DNA of 64,000 nt from Ramlibacter ginsenosidimutans (GCF_042678185.1 NZ_JBHUDQ010000007.1), one strand, 5' to 3'; shown: positions 49,818 through 59,478, numbered from the stretch's first letter. Numbers and translations are program-made. Notes: generated by a model not told the origin, from the letters alone.

Positions 49818-50563
49818 GCACCCCGCCGAAATTCCCCCGCTCCCCGACGGCGCGCTAAAGCTGCGAGCACGGCGAGCGCCCGCCTGCACTCGCTGCTGAG
49901 AACCCCGGCAACGTCACGATCATCTACATCGTCGCAATCGCCACGGGCACGCCCGACGCCTACGAAGTGAGCGTGCGCTCGACGCACGAGATCGACGTCA
50001 TGTGCGATGCATATCGCATGCTCAGCCCGAGCATGAGACGCGGCACGTCGTCGAGAAGCAGACCGTGGAGGTGATCGGAATGATCACCTAGCCTGAGGTG
50101 AACCTCACTGATATCTCTCGCTAACGTGGGACTAGCGCCGCCGCGTGCTGGAGCACGCCGTCAGGTCGATGCAATCACGCACGGGCAACCATGAACAAGA
50201 GCTTTGCAGTCAACGCGGATGTCAAGTTCCCGGCGGCACCATTGGGACGAAGCTTCCAGCATCCAGCACCACATCTTCGCTAGCGACAGCGACGATGCAC
50301 TGCAGCAGGTGCACGCCCTGGTCGGGGCGACGGGGGCAAGGTCACCAAGGTGAACGCCTGCCGCGGCGCCGACAAGCCTTGAGGGCCATCCAATGAATAC
50401 GCCCATGTTAGGTGCTTATGGGCATCATCCTCGCGAAGGTCATCTAGGTGCTGGCGCGAGTCGCGGGATATACAGGATCCTAGCGGTTGGAGGCTAGGCG
50501 GTTGCGCTCGAAGTAGCAGGACTGGGGAAGAATGCAGATCTGACCGACCAATAGGTTTCAGCC
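49818..50563. other. Decayed coding remnants
   Basis: Two traces can be read only by changing frame. At about 49895-50091, a segment reading NPGNVTIIYIVAIATGTPDA continues after a shift into TRHVVEKQTVEVIGMIT. At 50191-50382, MNKSFAVNADVKFPAAPLG continues after shifts into DSDDALQQVHALVGATG and KVTKVNACRGADKP. Neither is an intact gene. The rest of the 746 bases shows nothing. Confidence 0.4.
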
Positions 50564-50908
50564 ATGCCCAATCCATATGGAAAGCCCGCGCTGGGGATGA
50601 AGTGTCCACATTGCGGGAGCATTGACCACCATCCCGTGGCTTCGACGGATCCGGCTGTCTACACGTACTCCCCTCCGATGAACCCGACAGTTGGTGAGAT
50701 CACGTTCCGAAGACGAGCAAAGATTTGCGAGGCATGTGGCGTGCACTTCCAAACCGCGGAGATGGCCGACTGGGATCTCGGACTGATGCAGCGTGAGATC
50801 GAGCGCCTGAGCGCCCTCTTTGAGGCCCGCGATGTTCAGTTGAAGCGCCTACTGGAGAGCATTGAAAATCTCTCTCAGGTGGCAAACGGAATGCGCCGAG
50901 CGGGCTAG
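50564..50908 (+). CDS. Zinc-ribbon protein with C-terminal coiled coil
   Basis: The 114-residue protein has two Cys pairs (MKCPHCGSIDHH and AKICEACGVHFQT) forming a zinc ribbon. A Leu/Glu-rich coiled coil follows (LMQREIERLSALFEARDVQL). The fold suggests a nucleic-acid or protein adaptor. No close family is recognised. Stand-alone between gene-poor stretches of the island. Confidence 0.6.
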   Translation: MPNPYGKPALGMKCPHCGSIDHHPVASTDPAVYTYSPPMNPTVGEITFRRRAKICEACGVHFQTAEMADWDLGLMQREIERLSALFEARDVQLKRLLESIENLSQVANGMRRAG

Positions 50909-51218
50909 GCGTCTGAATCCCCCGCATCTGGCAACGCCGCTCGGTCAACCGTGGCATCCCTGCCTTGCCAAGCGATCATCGGATCAACAATCCGTCGGCT
51001 CTGACGCCGCAGGACTCCGCCTGCATGTCAGCACTGGCGCGGCCTGCGGGACCGGGACCACTGGGGCCGCGACCCATCAGCGGGCCCATCACTTCATGTG
51101 CGACACCTCGCGTGCGTGCGCGTACCGAGCTCGAAATCGCGAGAGATCAAATAACGCCACCGGAATGTTGAGGGTCTCTGCGCGGCAGCCGCATGTTCCG
51201 GCGTGTGGACGCACTTGG
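50909..51218. other. Intergenic, nothing recognised
   Basis: 310 bases between convergent genes; no supported gene, hairpin terminator or repeat was seen. Confidence 0.4.
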
Positions 51219-52856
51219 CTAAGCAACGGGCCGGGCGCCGTCACTGGGGGGTGCCTCCTCAGCGTCGCCGGCGTCCGTCTCTGCGTCGAGGAACCCGTTG
51301 TGCATTAACCATCGGGTGTACCTATCGCAGAATTCCAGCCGCAACTCTTCCTCCGGGAGCTCCCCCAGCCGAGCCAAGTCAGGCGCCGCCGCACAGAACT
51401 CGAGAATCTGCGACCGGGTCATTTTGCAGTCGTTGTAGACAGCCTTAAACAGGTCAAACGGGGTGTCGACCTCGGGCGGCAAATCAATAAGGGCGCCGAA
51501 AAATGACTGAGGGTGATGCCGATACGCGGCGAGCTCCATGGCGCTCAGCGAATCCTGAAACACCCTTTCGTCGCCCTCTCGAAGCCGGAACCGGAGTTCG
51601 ACCACCGCCGATTCTTCATCGACGTAGGCGAATTCGAGCAGACCAGTGCAATCCAACCCGAATCTATTCAGGTCGTATTGTTCGCCGATTAACCATCGTC
51701 GCTCGATCTGACCAAACGCCACCTCGGGCACTTCGCCGTCAAAAGTCGCGGGGACTTGGTAGTTCTTGAATGCGTCGCGTAGGGCTAGAACTTCAGCGTG
51801 GCGCTGTTCCGCCTTGAACTGCTCGATCAGGGTAGGGAACCATGTCGTACCAAAGTCCGGCACCTTGAAGCCCTCGGCCACCATCAAACGCTTGATGGCC
51901 GTGCCTGTTAGGGTTTGGTGATACGGATGATTGGTTACGCAGACATAAGCGGCCGGGGCAGGCTTGCCCCCTAACGTCAGCGCTTCCCGCCCTCGGATCG
52001 CTTTTGACACCTCTTCCACGAGCTGTTTGGACGGAATATCCTCGCTGCTCAGTTCAATGAACACGATGCGCTCGTGCTCAGTATGCTTTCTCAGCGCATC
52101 CACAAGCTGATTCCCAACGTCAGTGTGAGCCTTGCCTGGCTGGCGGGCCTTTGCCTCTACCGCGAACACCCGGCCGGACGGCGCAGTCGCGTTGAATTCG
52201 CAGTTGCGCGACTTACCCGACACTTCATCGAGCAACGTCAGCTTGAAGCCGGCCAAAATGCACCAGCTCGCCACCATCGCTTCGTAGTAGGCGCCGTTGA
52301 ATTGATCTCTGTGCTTTAGGCGATCGATCAGACGCCGCTGCAGTTCAGCGTTGTGCTTCAACAGGTAGAGGTTGTACGCAAGCGTCTGCAATGCCACCCC
52401 AGCTCCGGTCATGTCCGTGTAGCGCGTCTTCCGCGGTTCTGCCGACCCCGCGCTCATCTGTTCCACCCACAGCGACTCCCACCGGAGAAGGACGTGCCGT
52501 TCGGGCTCGGGTTTTTTCTCCTCCGCCTCCCTCCATTCCCCTCCGAAGCAGTGCCAGAGGTAAGACCACAAGAATTCATGGAACGTGCGCCACACGCCGA
52601 GGAGCACGGCGTTGCCCACGCTAACGCCCCGATAACCGTACAGCTCGGCAGTGTTAATACTGCGGCCCCTGCCTTGGCTGGCCACCCGCCGCTCCTCTGC
52701 GACGTGCCTGCGGGTTATGGTCTGGCCCATGTCAGGCGGCAGCGGTCGAACCGCCACGCTGGGTTGATCCAGACGCCCGTGGCAGTGCTTGTATCTCGTC
52801 CCACTACCGCAGGGGCAGGGATCGTTCCTCCCGATTCGTTTGGATTGAGGTTGCAT
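51219..52856 (-). CDS. SEC-C / PD-(D/E)XK putative nuclease
   Basis: The 545-residue protein opens with a SEC-C zinc motif (GRNDPCPCGSGTRYKHCHG). At about 195-255 it has the outline of a PD-(D/E)XK nuclease: an acidic helix (FNGAYYEAMVASWCILAGF), NCEFNATAPSGRVF and VFAVEAKARQ with E-x-K. The remaining C-terminal part has IFIELSSEDIPSK-type strands and a region without a known family. SEC-C motifs ride on many unrelated enzymes, including defence and RNA-interacting proteins. It is alone on its strand in the island, so a phage-defence or DNA-restriction role is plausible but unproven. No signal peptide. Confidence 0.7.
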   Translation of the reverse strand: MQPQSKRIGRNDPCPCGSGTRYKHCHGRLDQPSVAVRPLPPDMGQTITRRHVAEERRVASQGRGRSINTAELYGYRGVSVGNAVLLGVWRTFHEFLWSYLWHCFGGEWREAEEKKPEPERHVLLRWESLWVEQMSAGSAEPRKTRYTDMTGAGVALQTLAYNLYLLKHNAELQRRLIDRLKHRDQFNGAYYEAMVASWCILAGFKLTLLDEVSGKSRNCEFNATAPSGRVFAVEAKARQPGKAHTDVGNQLVDALRKHTEHERIVFIELSSEDIPSKQLVEEVSKAIRGREALTLGGKPAPAAYVCVTNHPYHQTLTGTAIKRLMVAEGFKVPDFGTTWFPTLIEQFKAEQRHAEVLALRDAFKNYQVPATFDGEVPEVAFGQIERRWLIGEQYDLNRFGLDCTGLLEFAYVDEESAVVELRFRLREGDERVFQDSLSAMELAAYRHHPQSFFGALIDLPPEVDTPFDLFKAVYNDCKMTRSQILEFCAAAPDLARLGELPEEELRLEFCDRYTRWLMHNGFLDAETDAGDAEEAPPSDGARPVA

Positions 52857-53435
52857 TAGCGGAGCTCGGAAGTGCTTCGGACTCGATCTCCAGCTCGCCG
52901 GCCATGGCCGCTACCATGCGCCCGGGATTGAGTAACGCTTGATTTGTTCAAAAAGACCAGCACAGGGTCGCCCACCAGCTGTGACAGCGTATCAGTGAAT
53001 AAAGGTTGAGTGCACCGGCCTTTCCTACGGCAGGCATCGCGGCGGTGCGTCTGTTGAAGCCGGCACGCCAGCGGAACACCCAGCGGACGGACGGAGAGTG
53101 CGCCCGCCAGTGAACGGCAGACCGTACTGCAGCCGTGCCGGTGATCGCGCAGGTGGAAAGACCAAGCCGCTGTGAGCGCAACAAGACGAGACGCTCATGG
53201 AATCGACGGACTCAGAATCCCTCGGGCACACCGCTCGGGAGCTGAGGAGGATCTACTTGAGCGAGTGGCCCGTCGCTCCAAGGCTGCTGGTGGCCCGGCG
53301 TCTGGCCTGGGACGTTTCGCTCAGAGGCTGGACACGGCAAAGCACCTCATAGCAGACGTTCACCGACGCCTTACGCAGGGTCAATCGAAGAGTAAGGGCT
53401 ATCCCACATGCATCCGGGCGCGCGCGCGGCGGCCT
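52857..53435. other. Gene-poor island stretch
   Basis: 579 bases without a confident gene. A 51-codon plus-strand frame (53197-53352, MESTDSESLGHTARELRR) is plausible but has no ribosome binding site. A long plus frame across 53172-53915 is a shadow of the lipoprotein gene. Confidence 0.4.
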
Positions 53436-53867
53436 CTATTTCACCGTGGCGATGAAGTCGTACACGCGGCCTCGGTCGTCCGCGCACACGCCTCCACCAG
53501 AAGCGCCTTGGCCGCTCATGTCGCAGCGCAGGCCCGTGCCGTCCGTGCACGTGAGCATGGCCTTCAGGTACTGCGTGCCGATGCTGTGCACTGTGCCCAG
53601 CCCGGTGCCGACGCCGCCGCGGGTGTTCGCTCCGTAGGTTGTCACCAGCCCGAAGGTGTCGGTCGAACCGACCCTCGCGACCGGCCCGGTGCACGTAATG
53701 CCCCCGGCCATATTCATGGTCATCGTGCCTTGGCCCCCCGCGCCGCGCAATTCCCCCGCCAGCACTTGGCCGCTATCGCGGGGCATCATAGTTACGTGGT
53801 AGGCACAGCCAGCAAGGGACGTTGCGGCAAAGAATGCGGCGAATTGAATGGCTTTGGCAGCCTTCAT
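53436..53867 (-). CDS. Island lipoprotein
   Basis: The 143-residue protein has a lipoprotein signal (FAAFFAATSLAGC). The mature part has MTMNMAGGITCTGPVARV and LKAMLTCTDGTGLRCDMSGQG with four Cys, probably disulfide-linked, in a Gly-rich beta protein. GGAGGGAGAGATC precedes ATG 53867. No family recognised; similar exported proteins in gamma- and betaproteobacteria are hypothetical. Confidence 0.7.
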   Translation of the reverse strand: MKAAKAIQFAAFFAATSLAGCAYHVTMMPRDSGQVLAGELRGAGGQGTMTMNMAGGITCTGPVARVGSTDTFGLVTTYGANTRGGVGTGLGTVHSIGTQYLKAMLTCTDGTGLRCDMSGQGASGGGVCADDRGRVYDFIATVK

Positions 53868-54029
53868 GATCTCTCCCTCCTTTCGGCACATTCTGCGCTA
53901 AACGAGATTGGCTAGGCGCTCCAGCATCAGAACTTCGCGCCCGTGCTCGTCCCACGCTCCCATAATCAGTCGCACCTTTCCCGGCGGGGGCTTCCGCCCG
54001 GACTCCGCCGAACTGCACTCCACCCGCCG

Positions 54030-54476
54030 TCACCTTCCAAGCAGCCGACAGTTCTTCCTTTCAAAGGAACTCTTGGCCAGCATTAGCTTCATTTCGTCAC
54101 GGTTCACACGCCCATCCGTCGCGAGCACGTCCTTGAGCGCTTCGTGTTCGGCAGCTGCATAGATCCTGCCCAGCATGAAGTCTGCACTCGGCCCTTGAAG
54201 CAGAAGTCCCATGATCCAAGGAACTTCGGATTTGAAGTCATCTTCCTGGATCTGGTGTGCCCGCACGGCGGCGATGAAGCGCTTGCCGGCGTTGTAGCCG
54301 TAGAGGAATAGCCTCTCCTGTTCCGCTGAATCGCTCACTTCCGACGCCAAGGATGTGCATTCGAAGGCAGCCCACACGGCTCTGGCCAGCATTGCATTGT
54401 CTCTGGACGTCTCGGCAGGGAGCGCTTGCGCGACGCACGTGCTGAGAAGCGCGACAGCAATGTTCCGGTTGAACAT
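54030..54476 (-). CDS. Secreted hypothetical protein
   Basis: The 148-residue protein starts MFNRNIAVALLSTCVAQALPA at ATG 54476 (GGAG seven bases upstream), which reads as a Sec signal. The rest is helical (WAAFECTSLASEVSDSAEQ, RLFLYGYNAGKRFIAAVRAH, ADFMLGRIYAAAEHEALKDV) with two Cys. Its shape recalls small exported proteins of phage lineages. Function unknown. Confidence 0.62.
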   Translation of the reverse strand: MFNRNIAVALLSTCVAQALPAETSRDNAMLARAVWAAFECTSLASEVSDSAEQERLFLYGYNAGKRFIAAVRAHQIQEDDFKSEVPWIMGLLLQGPSADFMLGRIYAAAEHEALKDVLATDGRVNRDEMKLMLAKSSFERKNCRLLGR

Positions 54477-54728
54477 GGGCAGCTCCATAAACCAGTGGTT
54501 GCGGCTGCACTCTATTCCGAAAGCTGCTGGATTAGCTCAGGGGATTGCGAGCACAGGGCGGCTACCCGCTGCGACTTGATTCAGAACCTGTGAAGAGCCG
54601 GTATTTCTCGGCAGCGAACGAGGCACAGAGAACGAACACCCGCCCGTGGTGGGCTACTTGGGATCTCAGAGAAACTGAACGCCCAGACAGGCACAGCGCT
54701 TTACGATTCCTGCAATGCAAGCAAGTTG

Positions 54729-56228
54729 TTATCGCGGCGTCAGGACGGACAGCTTTCCCGAGTTACTCACCAGGAGAGTGGCATTCCCCTGCCCATCCTT
54801 GTCTCCGACCAAAGCCTTGACGGTCCAGCCTGTAGGGGTGGCGAGCGCCGGCAGGGAATAGAAAGGCAGACTCCAACCGCCAGCGCCGTCGCCGCGTCGA
54901 ATTTGAACGGGTGAGATGAACGAGCCACCGACGGCGTCCACTCTGCCGTCTCCATCAATGTCGGAAAAGGCGTAGTCGAACGGAGCGTCCATACTCGAAT
55001 ACGTCGGATCTCCATCGAACTTACCGGGCGCTGTGGAGAGTAGAGTTGCGAAGGTGCGTCCGCCGGTGACATACAGCAGATCAAGTCGACCATCGCCGTT
55101 CACGTCCGCAAGGTGTGCAATGGGTTCGGACGACCAGCCACTCGTCATCGGCTTGAGCCAGTTGGCTACATTGCTGTAGTCGGCTGCGCCTGCCCCGAGC
55201 GCAATCGACAGCGTCCAAGAAGGGGAGTTGGGGCCGATTGCGAGAAGGTCCTTCACACCGTCCCCATCCAGATCGCCAACGGCCACGGTGCGCCCTTGGT
55301 ACGCATACGGAAGCGTGGGCATGACTCGCGTGAACGCTCCCGTCCGACTGCCGAAGAAAGCGGTGGCGTCCATGTGCAGCGTCACCAGGTCAGTCCACCC
55401 GTCTCCATTAAAGTCGCCAATCCACAGCGCTGGGAAAGCGCCCGTGAGGAGTTGCACGCTCTGGGGTGGATCAAAAGTGAAGTCGGATCTGGCGAGGTAG
55501 ATCATCACCTTCGAGCTGCCCGAAAAGTCGTGCAGGAGCAGGTCCGTTCGGCCATCGCCGTTCACATCGCCCGTTGCCGCAACGAGAATGGGTCCTTGCG
55601 CAAACTCGCTCGAGCGGACGTAGCTTCCATCCGCCTGCTGAAAGTAGACGTACAGCTTGGAGGGAATGAATTGACTGCCAGAGCCAACTTCAACCACCAA
55701 GTCCGTCCTGCCGTCCCCATTTAAAATCGCCGACCGCGTGCAAGGTGGCATTCGCTGCCTCAAGAACCGTCGCCTTGTACGTCGCTTGCGAAGTGATCTG
55801 CACCGAATCGGTCGTGGCAATGCCCGCCGAGTCCTTTACAGTCACTTCCGCGATGAACGTGCCTACTGCATCAGCAAAGAATGTCGGAGCCTGCGTCGCC
55901 ATGCCAGTGATCGCGGCGTTGCTTCCATTCGGCTTGGATTTCAGCGTCCAGGAGTAGGTCACCGGCCCACCATCGGCGGCCGCGCTTCCGGCAGCGTTGA
56001 GCGACACAACAGATCCGACCCTCAACGCCTGGTCTACCCCGCCATTGCAATAGGCGCTACAGGTGAAGGCGGGTTTGAGGTCGGGGACCCACTCGGGGTG
56101 GTGGGCGTTGTCTGCGGCACTGGGTTCTCAGAGCTGCTGGTCTGGCTTCCGGCACCCCCTCCTCCTCCGCACCCCATAAGCACAATGGCGGTACACACGA
56201 GCGCGACAAACAGTTTTCGAGATCTCAC
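54729..56228 (-). pseudogene. Frameshifted PKD/FG-GAP repeat lipoprotein
   Basis: A single gene of about 1.5 kb is split by two compensating frameshifts. It starts at GTG 56228 (GGAGGTGTTGTGCC upstream) with a lipoprotein signal (CTAIVLMGCGGGGG) and a Pro/Ser/Thr linker. One missing base near 56045 breaks PIA|NGGVDQ; a PKD/Ig-like domain follows (RVGSVVSLNAAGS, DGGPVTYSWTLKSKPNGS). One extra base in the TTTAAA run near 55720 breaks HAVGDF|NGDGRTD. It then continues with about seven FG-GAP/VCBS units (GDVNGDGRTDLLL, GDFNGDGWTDLV, GDLDGDGVKDLL, ADVNGDGRLDLLY, SDIDGDGRVDAVG), a calcium-binding beta-propeller. Either a true pseudogene or assembly indels. Confidence 0.75.
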
Positions 56229-56590
56229 GGCACAACACCTCCGCGTCTGAATGTACAAGCTAGCGCACGCTCCGCCGACGATCTGCCATGTTCCACGCCC
56301 TTTGGCGGAAGCAGATAGGTTTAGACCCGCAGCCATGTACACCAAAACGCTCACCGGCCAAGGCGACAGATGAGCGACGGAAACCTCGAACCAAGGAGGA
56401 ATCCCTGCACCTGGCCGGAAGCAGAGATACTGAGCGGACTACAAATCCGCGGTCCCGCGTACTCATTCCATTTTCGAACCGGAGAGGCAATTCGCCAATC
56501 GGTACGCTTTCGAGCTGAAGGAGTCGTCAAGGTGAAAGGGCGCCTGGTTCCGATTGAGGACACTTGCGCTGCCGAGCGTCCGCTGATTCG
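56229..56590. other. Island intergenic stretch
   Basis: 362 bases between the FG-GAP gene start and the 3' end of the PD-(D/E)XK-like gene. It contains a possible plus-strand gene (56370-56657) and a tRNA-anticodon-arm-like palindrome at 56434-56450. Confidence 0.4.
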
Positions 56591-56657
56591 TCAACAAGGA
56601 ACAGGGCCCGCATTGCGGGACATCCTGAGCGGGTTGAAATCCAGGCAGCGCGCGTAG
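56370..56657 (+). CDS. Possible small island protein
   Basis: The 95-residue frame (MSDGNLEPRRNPCTWPEAE) has a natural-looking composition and a strand-rich middle (PAYSFHFRTGEAIRQSVRF, VKVKGRLVPIEDT), with AAGG weakly placed before the ATG. It overlaps the 3' end of the convergent gene at 56591-57343 by 67 bases, which lowers confidence. No family recognised. Confidence 0.3.
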   Translation: MSDGNLEPRRNPCTWPEAEILSGLQIRGPAYSFHFRTGEAIRQSVRFRAEGVVKVKGRLVPIEDTCAAERPLIRQQGTGPALRDILSGLKSRQRA

Positions 56658-57343
56658 AACTCGCGCAGCTCTGAGCCGCCATCTCCATTGGGGAGGCCCG
56701 CCAGCACATCTTCCCATGACAACAGGCCAAGCTCGATGCGCCGGAGCGCCGGCTCAAAGACCTCAGCGAGCCAACCGTCATGGACACCTTCATAGGCCCG
56801 GCAGCGCTTACTTACCTTCGCACTGATGCTGTCCCGACTGATAAGCTCCCCGAAAACGCCCGCGCCGATCTGCTCCTTGGGAGCCAGGACGAAGAAGGCA
56901 GGCCGCTGCAGTTGCGGCGCGACGTGGGCGATGCAGGCCACGTTGCGTGCTGCCTGATCGTAATCCGGAGAGTTGCGAGTGCCGGCTGAGAGCGGGCTTC
57001 CCAGCTTGGCTTCGATGACGATCAGCTGCGTGGCATCCGGCCGCAGCACCAGGTCGCCTCGGGCCGGCCGCACGTCGAAATGCCCCACCACACCGTCAGC
57101 GTGCGTGAAGCCCTCCCCGAGGGGATCGCCGCGGCGAGTGGGCAGGAATCGTGAGGCCAGCAGCACCTCGGACGCCCAGCGCGCACCGGCGACCGGCGAG
57201 AGAACGTGATTGATCCCCGGATGGCGCTGCAGCCAATCCAACACTAGGCGCAGCATCCAGCCTTCGTTGTACAGCTCGGTGGCCGGCAGGGGCGAATCTG
57301 GCTCACCGCACTGCGACAGGATCCGGCTCACGGCTTCGATCAC
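56591..57343 (-). CDS. PD-(D/E)XK nuclease-like protein
   Basis: The 250-residue protein (GTG 57343 after GAGGAGAACCGCC) has the core pattern GHFDVRPARGDLVLRPDATQ and LIVIEAKLGSPLSAG, i.e. Asp then E-x-K on adjacent strands, followed by DYDQAARNVACIAHV with a Gln-containing helix, as in restriction-endonuclease-like folds. The rest is helical. It stands alone without a methylase gene. A nuclease of a restriction or defence system is the best reading; substrate unknown. Confidence 0.6.
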   Translation of the reverse strand: MIEAVSRILSQCGEPDSPLPATELYNEGWMLRLVLDWLQRHPGINHVLSPVAGARWASEVLLASRFLPTRRGDPLGEGFTHADGVVGHFDVRPARGDLVLRPDATQLIVIEAKLGSPLSAGTRNSPDYDQAARNVACIAHVAPQLQRPAFFVLAPKEQIGAGVFGELISRDSISAKVSKRCRAYEGVHDGWLAEVFEPALRRIELGLLSWEDVLAGLPNGDGGSELREFYARCLDFNPLRMSRNAGPVPC

Positions 57344-57702
57344 GGCGGTTCTCCTCGCGAAAAGGGAAGCCTAGCGCGAAATAGAAACAGATGGCGAGGG
57401 GATTGCCAGCGAACCCTCCGTGCTGCCGTGACGGCAACTTTCTAACAGCGGCGGCCGTGGCGCAATCCACCGACCGCCGGAGTATCAATCCGCACGGCGC
57501 TCTTTCGCACGGGGAACACGTCGGGATGGGGAAGGAGAACGCGCCCTGACAGCCGTGAGTTCTCAGCTCGTCACCGCCAGGTCCCGGCAAGCCTCCTAGC
57601 CGCTGTGTCACTGTACCCGCGAAGATCTGAGCCACCCCTTTGGTGCAACAACTGGCCCCGATCACCGACGCTCTGATCACCCAAGTGCAACTCCCCACAT
57701 CG
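57344..57702. other. Intergenic, no supported gene
   Basis: 359 bases. A minus-strand frame at 57303-57698 overlaps the nuclease-like gene start, has no ribosome binding site and an unnatural composition. Nothing else was recognised. Confidence 0.4.
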
Positions 57703-59478
57703 TCAGCGCTGCCCTGCCGGGCGAGCGAAAGCCCAAGGAGGCTTTATTGAGGAGATCGAATATGGAATGTAATACCCGCGCGCGTCGACGAAGATCGTCG
57801 TGCAGTCGTGAGGCTCAGGTTCGAAAACGAAGGCGGCACTCTGCCCTTTCTCCAAAACCACTGGCCAGGCAGTCATGGGTTTGTCATCTCGAACGGCTTC
57901 GATCACCTCACGTGCACCGTCCTGGCCTTCGCAGACGACTTTGAGATCCTCTAGGTGTGTTGTCTCCGGCTCGCTTTCGACGATTTGAAGTCTGGATGGC
58001 CAGTAAGCCAGATGAAGCCGGTTACTGCCCGCTTTAGCCAGAGAGTCTCGGCCAGTGAGGATCTTGCCAACTTGCACCATTGGCGCGTTCAAACCTTCCA
58101 TGTACACACGCGGACAGCTGCCACCCTCAAACTCCGCAGTTATGTAGGTGGCTCCCGCTTTGACCTGCTCGACGGGATACTTAACGTTGTTCACAACCAT
58201 CCCGGTGAGCTTCACACTGCTAGTAATTCCCGGACTAACCCTTGTGTCTATCGCGGGTGCAACTCCATAGCGTGCGAAGAGTGTCGCCGGCTTCATCCTG
58301 AATATTTCGCTGCCCTTTTGGTCAGCACCCGGCTGGTCGGACTGTGCACCTGGTTCGGAGCCACCGGAAGCCGCTGCTGCTGGGCCCGTAGCCTCCGGCT
58401 TGACGAATACAAGGTCACCGACAAAACTCACTTCCTGGTCCGGATAGCCCTCCGTGTGCTTCAGCCGCTGCCGTGGGATGGTCTTGGCGATCTCCGGAGT
58501 CCCCGCACGGGCCCCTGCCTCAAAAGTGAGGTTTAGGGGGACGACGAGTCGCTCCTCTGGAGCCAAGGTACCGTCGCCGACTCGGCCTAGAGTGGTTTCC
58601 TTCTGACCTGCCCGGGCTGAGAGCGGTCCAAACGTTTGCTCCTGCTCGATTTTCGAAATCCGGATCGGCTTACCACCTATTGGCTCGATTACAGCCACTC
58701 GCAAGCTCAACCGCGGAAGGATTGCAGTCAGCGCCCAACCCCCTTCGCCGCACCCCGCGTCCTTGAAGTAGGCGAGCAACGGAATACGGAACGGCCCGCA
58801 AGCTGCGCTTACATGCTTCAAGAAATCATCCTTCTCAGCTGCCCCATGGCTCACGAGGTCCGCGACTTCGGAGCACGTAGCATCCCGAGAGAAAAGCAAG
58901 CTGCTGGCTGGAAACTCGCCCGATTTTAGCCCGCTGTCGATCTCGTTTGGAGTGGCCTGCTCGCGAAAAGAAACGACCCAATCGCGCGAAGTCCATGGCT
59001 TTTGTTCGTCGATAAAAGGAACGGGCTCAAGATCAATATCCTCGCTCGCTGCGTAGGGTAAGAGTGCAACATTCTTCGGCAGCTCGGCGAGCTGCTTTTG
59101 GCTAAGGGCCTCCGACCTGAACTCGTAGCCGGGGTCCATCCCACTCTGAGCAAATTCATTGTGTAGCTCGCGCAGCTCCGCATACACAGCGTTCTGCCAC
59201 ACGACCGGTCGACCCCCGAGAACCTCCTGCAGGTGTGCGTCGAGCTTTCCTATCAGCAGGAATGAGATGCCATGACCCGAGATGTCGAAGTAACGAACGC
59301 GAAACGATGGCGGAGGTGTCTCCTGGGGCCGTTGGGCCTCCGAGAACTTGTGCCAACCATCAAAGACGCTAAAGGCCGTCGTTGCCGTGGCAGCTACGGC
59401 AGCCAAGAGAATCACGACAGGGTGTCGCTTCAAACGGGAAATTAGCCTTGTGATCCGGCTCTGAGCGGGTTCTGTCAT
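57703..59478 (-). CDS. Large membrane-anchored protein of unknown function
   Basis: The 591-residue protein starts MTEPAQSRITRLISRLKRHP at ATG 59478 with GGAGGAAACAC upstream. A single membrane segment (VVILLAAVAATATTAFSVF, about 21-40) follows, so the remaining 550 residues are probably periplasmic. Blocks include FRVRYFDISGHGISFLLIG, WALTAILPRLSLRVAVIEPIGGKP and VKLTGMVVNNVKYPVEQVK, with several Cys. A Gly/Ala/Ser/Pro linker (near 390-420) separates two parts. No known family; codon use is lower in GC than the host. Single-gene transcription unit. Confidence 0.7.
   Translation of the reverse strand: MTEPAQSRITRLISRLKRHPVVILLAAVAATATTAFSVFDGWHKFSEAQRPQETPPPSFRVRYFDISGHGISFLLIGKLDAHLQEVLGGRPVVWQNAVYAELRELHNEFAQSGMDPGYEFRSEALSQKQLAELPKNVALLPYAASEDIDLEPVPFIDEQKPWTSRDWVVSFREQATPNEIDSGLKSGEFPASSLLFSRDATCSEVADLVSHGAAEKDDFLKHVSAACGPFRIPLLAYFKDAGCGEGGWALTAILPRLSLRVAVIEPIGGKPIRISKIEQEQTFGPLSARAGQKETTLGRVGDGTLAPEERLVVPLNLTFEAGARAGTPEIAKTIPRQRLKHTEGYPDQEVSFVGDLVFVKPEATGPAAAASGGSEPGAQSDQPGADQKGSEIFRMKPATLFARYGVAPAIDTRVSPGITSSVKLTGMVVNNVKYPVEQVKAGATYITAEFEGGSCPRVYMEGLNAPMVQVGKILTGRDSLAKAGSNRLHLAYWPSRLQIVESEPETTHLEDLKVVCEGQDGAREVIEAVRDDKPMTAWPVVLEKGQSAAFVFEPEPHDCTTIFVDARGYYIPYSISSIKPPWAFARPAGQR

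Noticed and set aside
53172..53915. 247-codon plus-strand frame
   Set aside because: Mostly antisense to the lipoprotein gene at 53436-53867, which has a signal peptide and good ribosome binding site.
57303..57698. 131-codon minus-strand frame
   Set aside because: Overlaps the well-supported start of the 56591-57343 gene and has no start signal.
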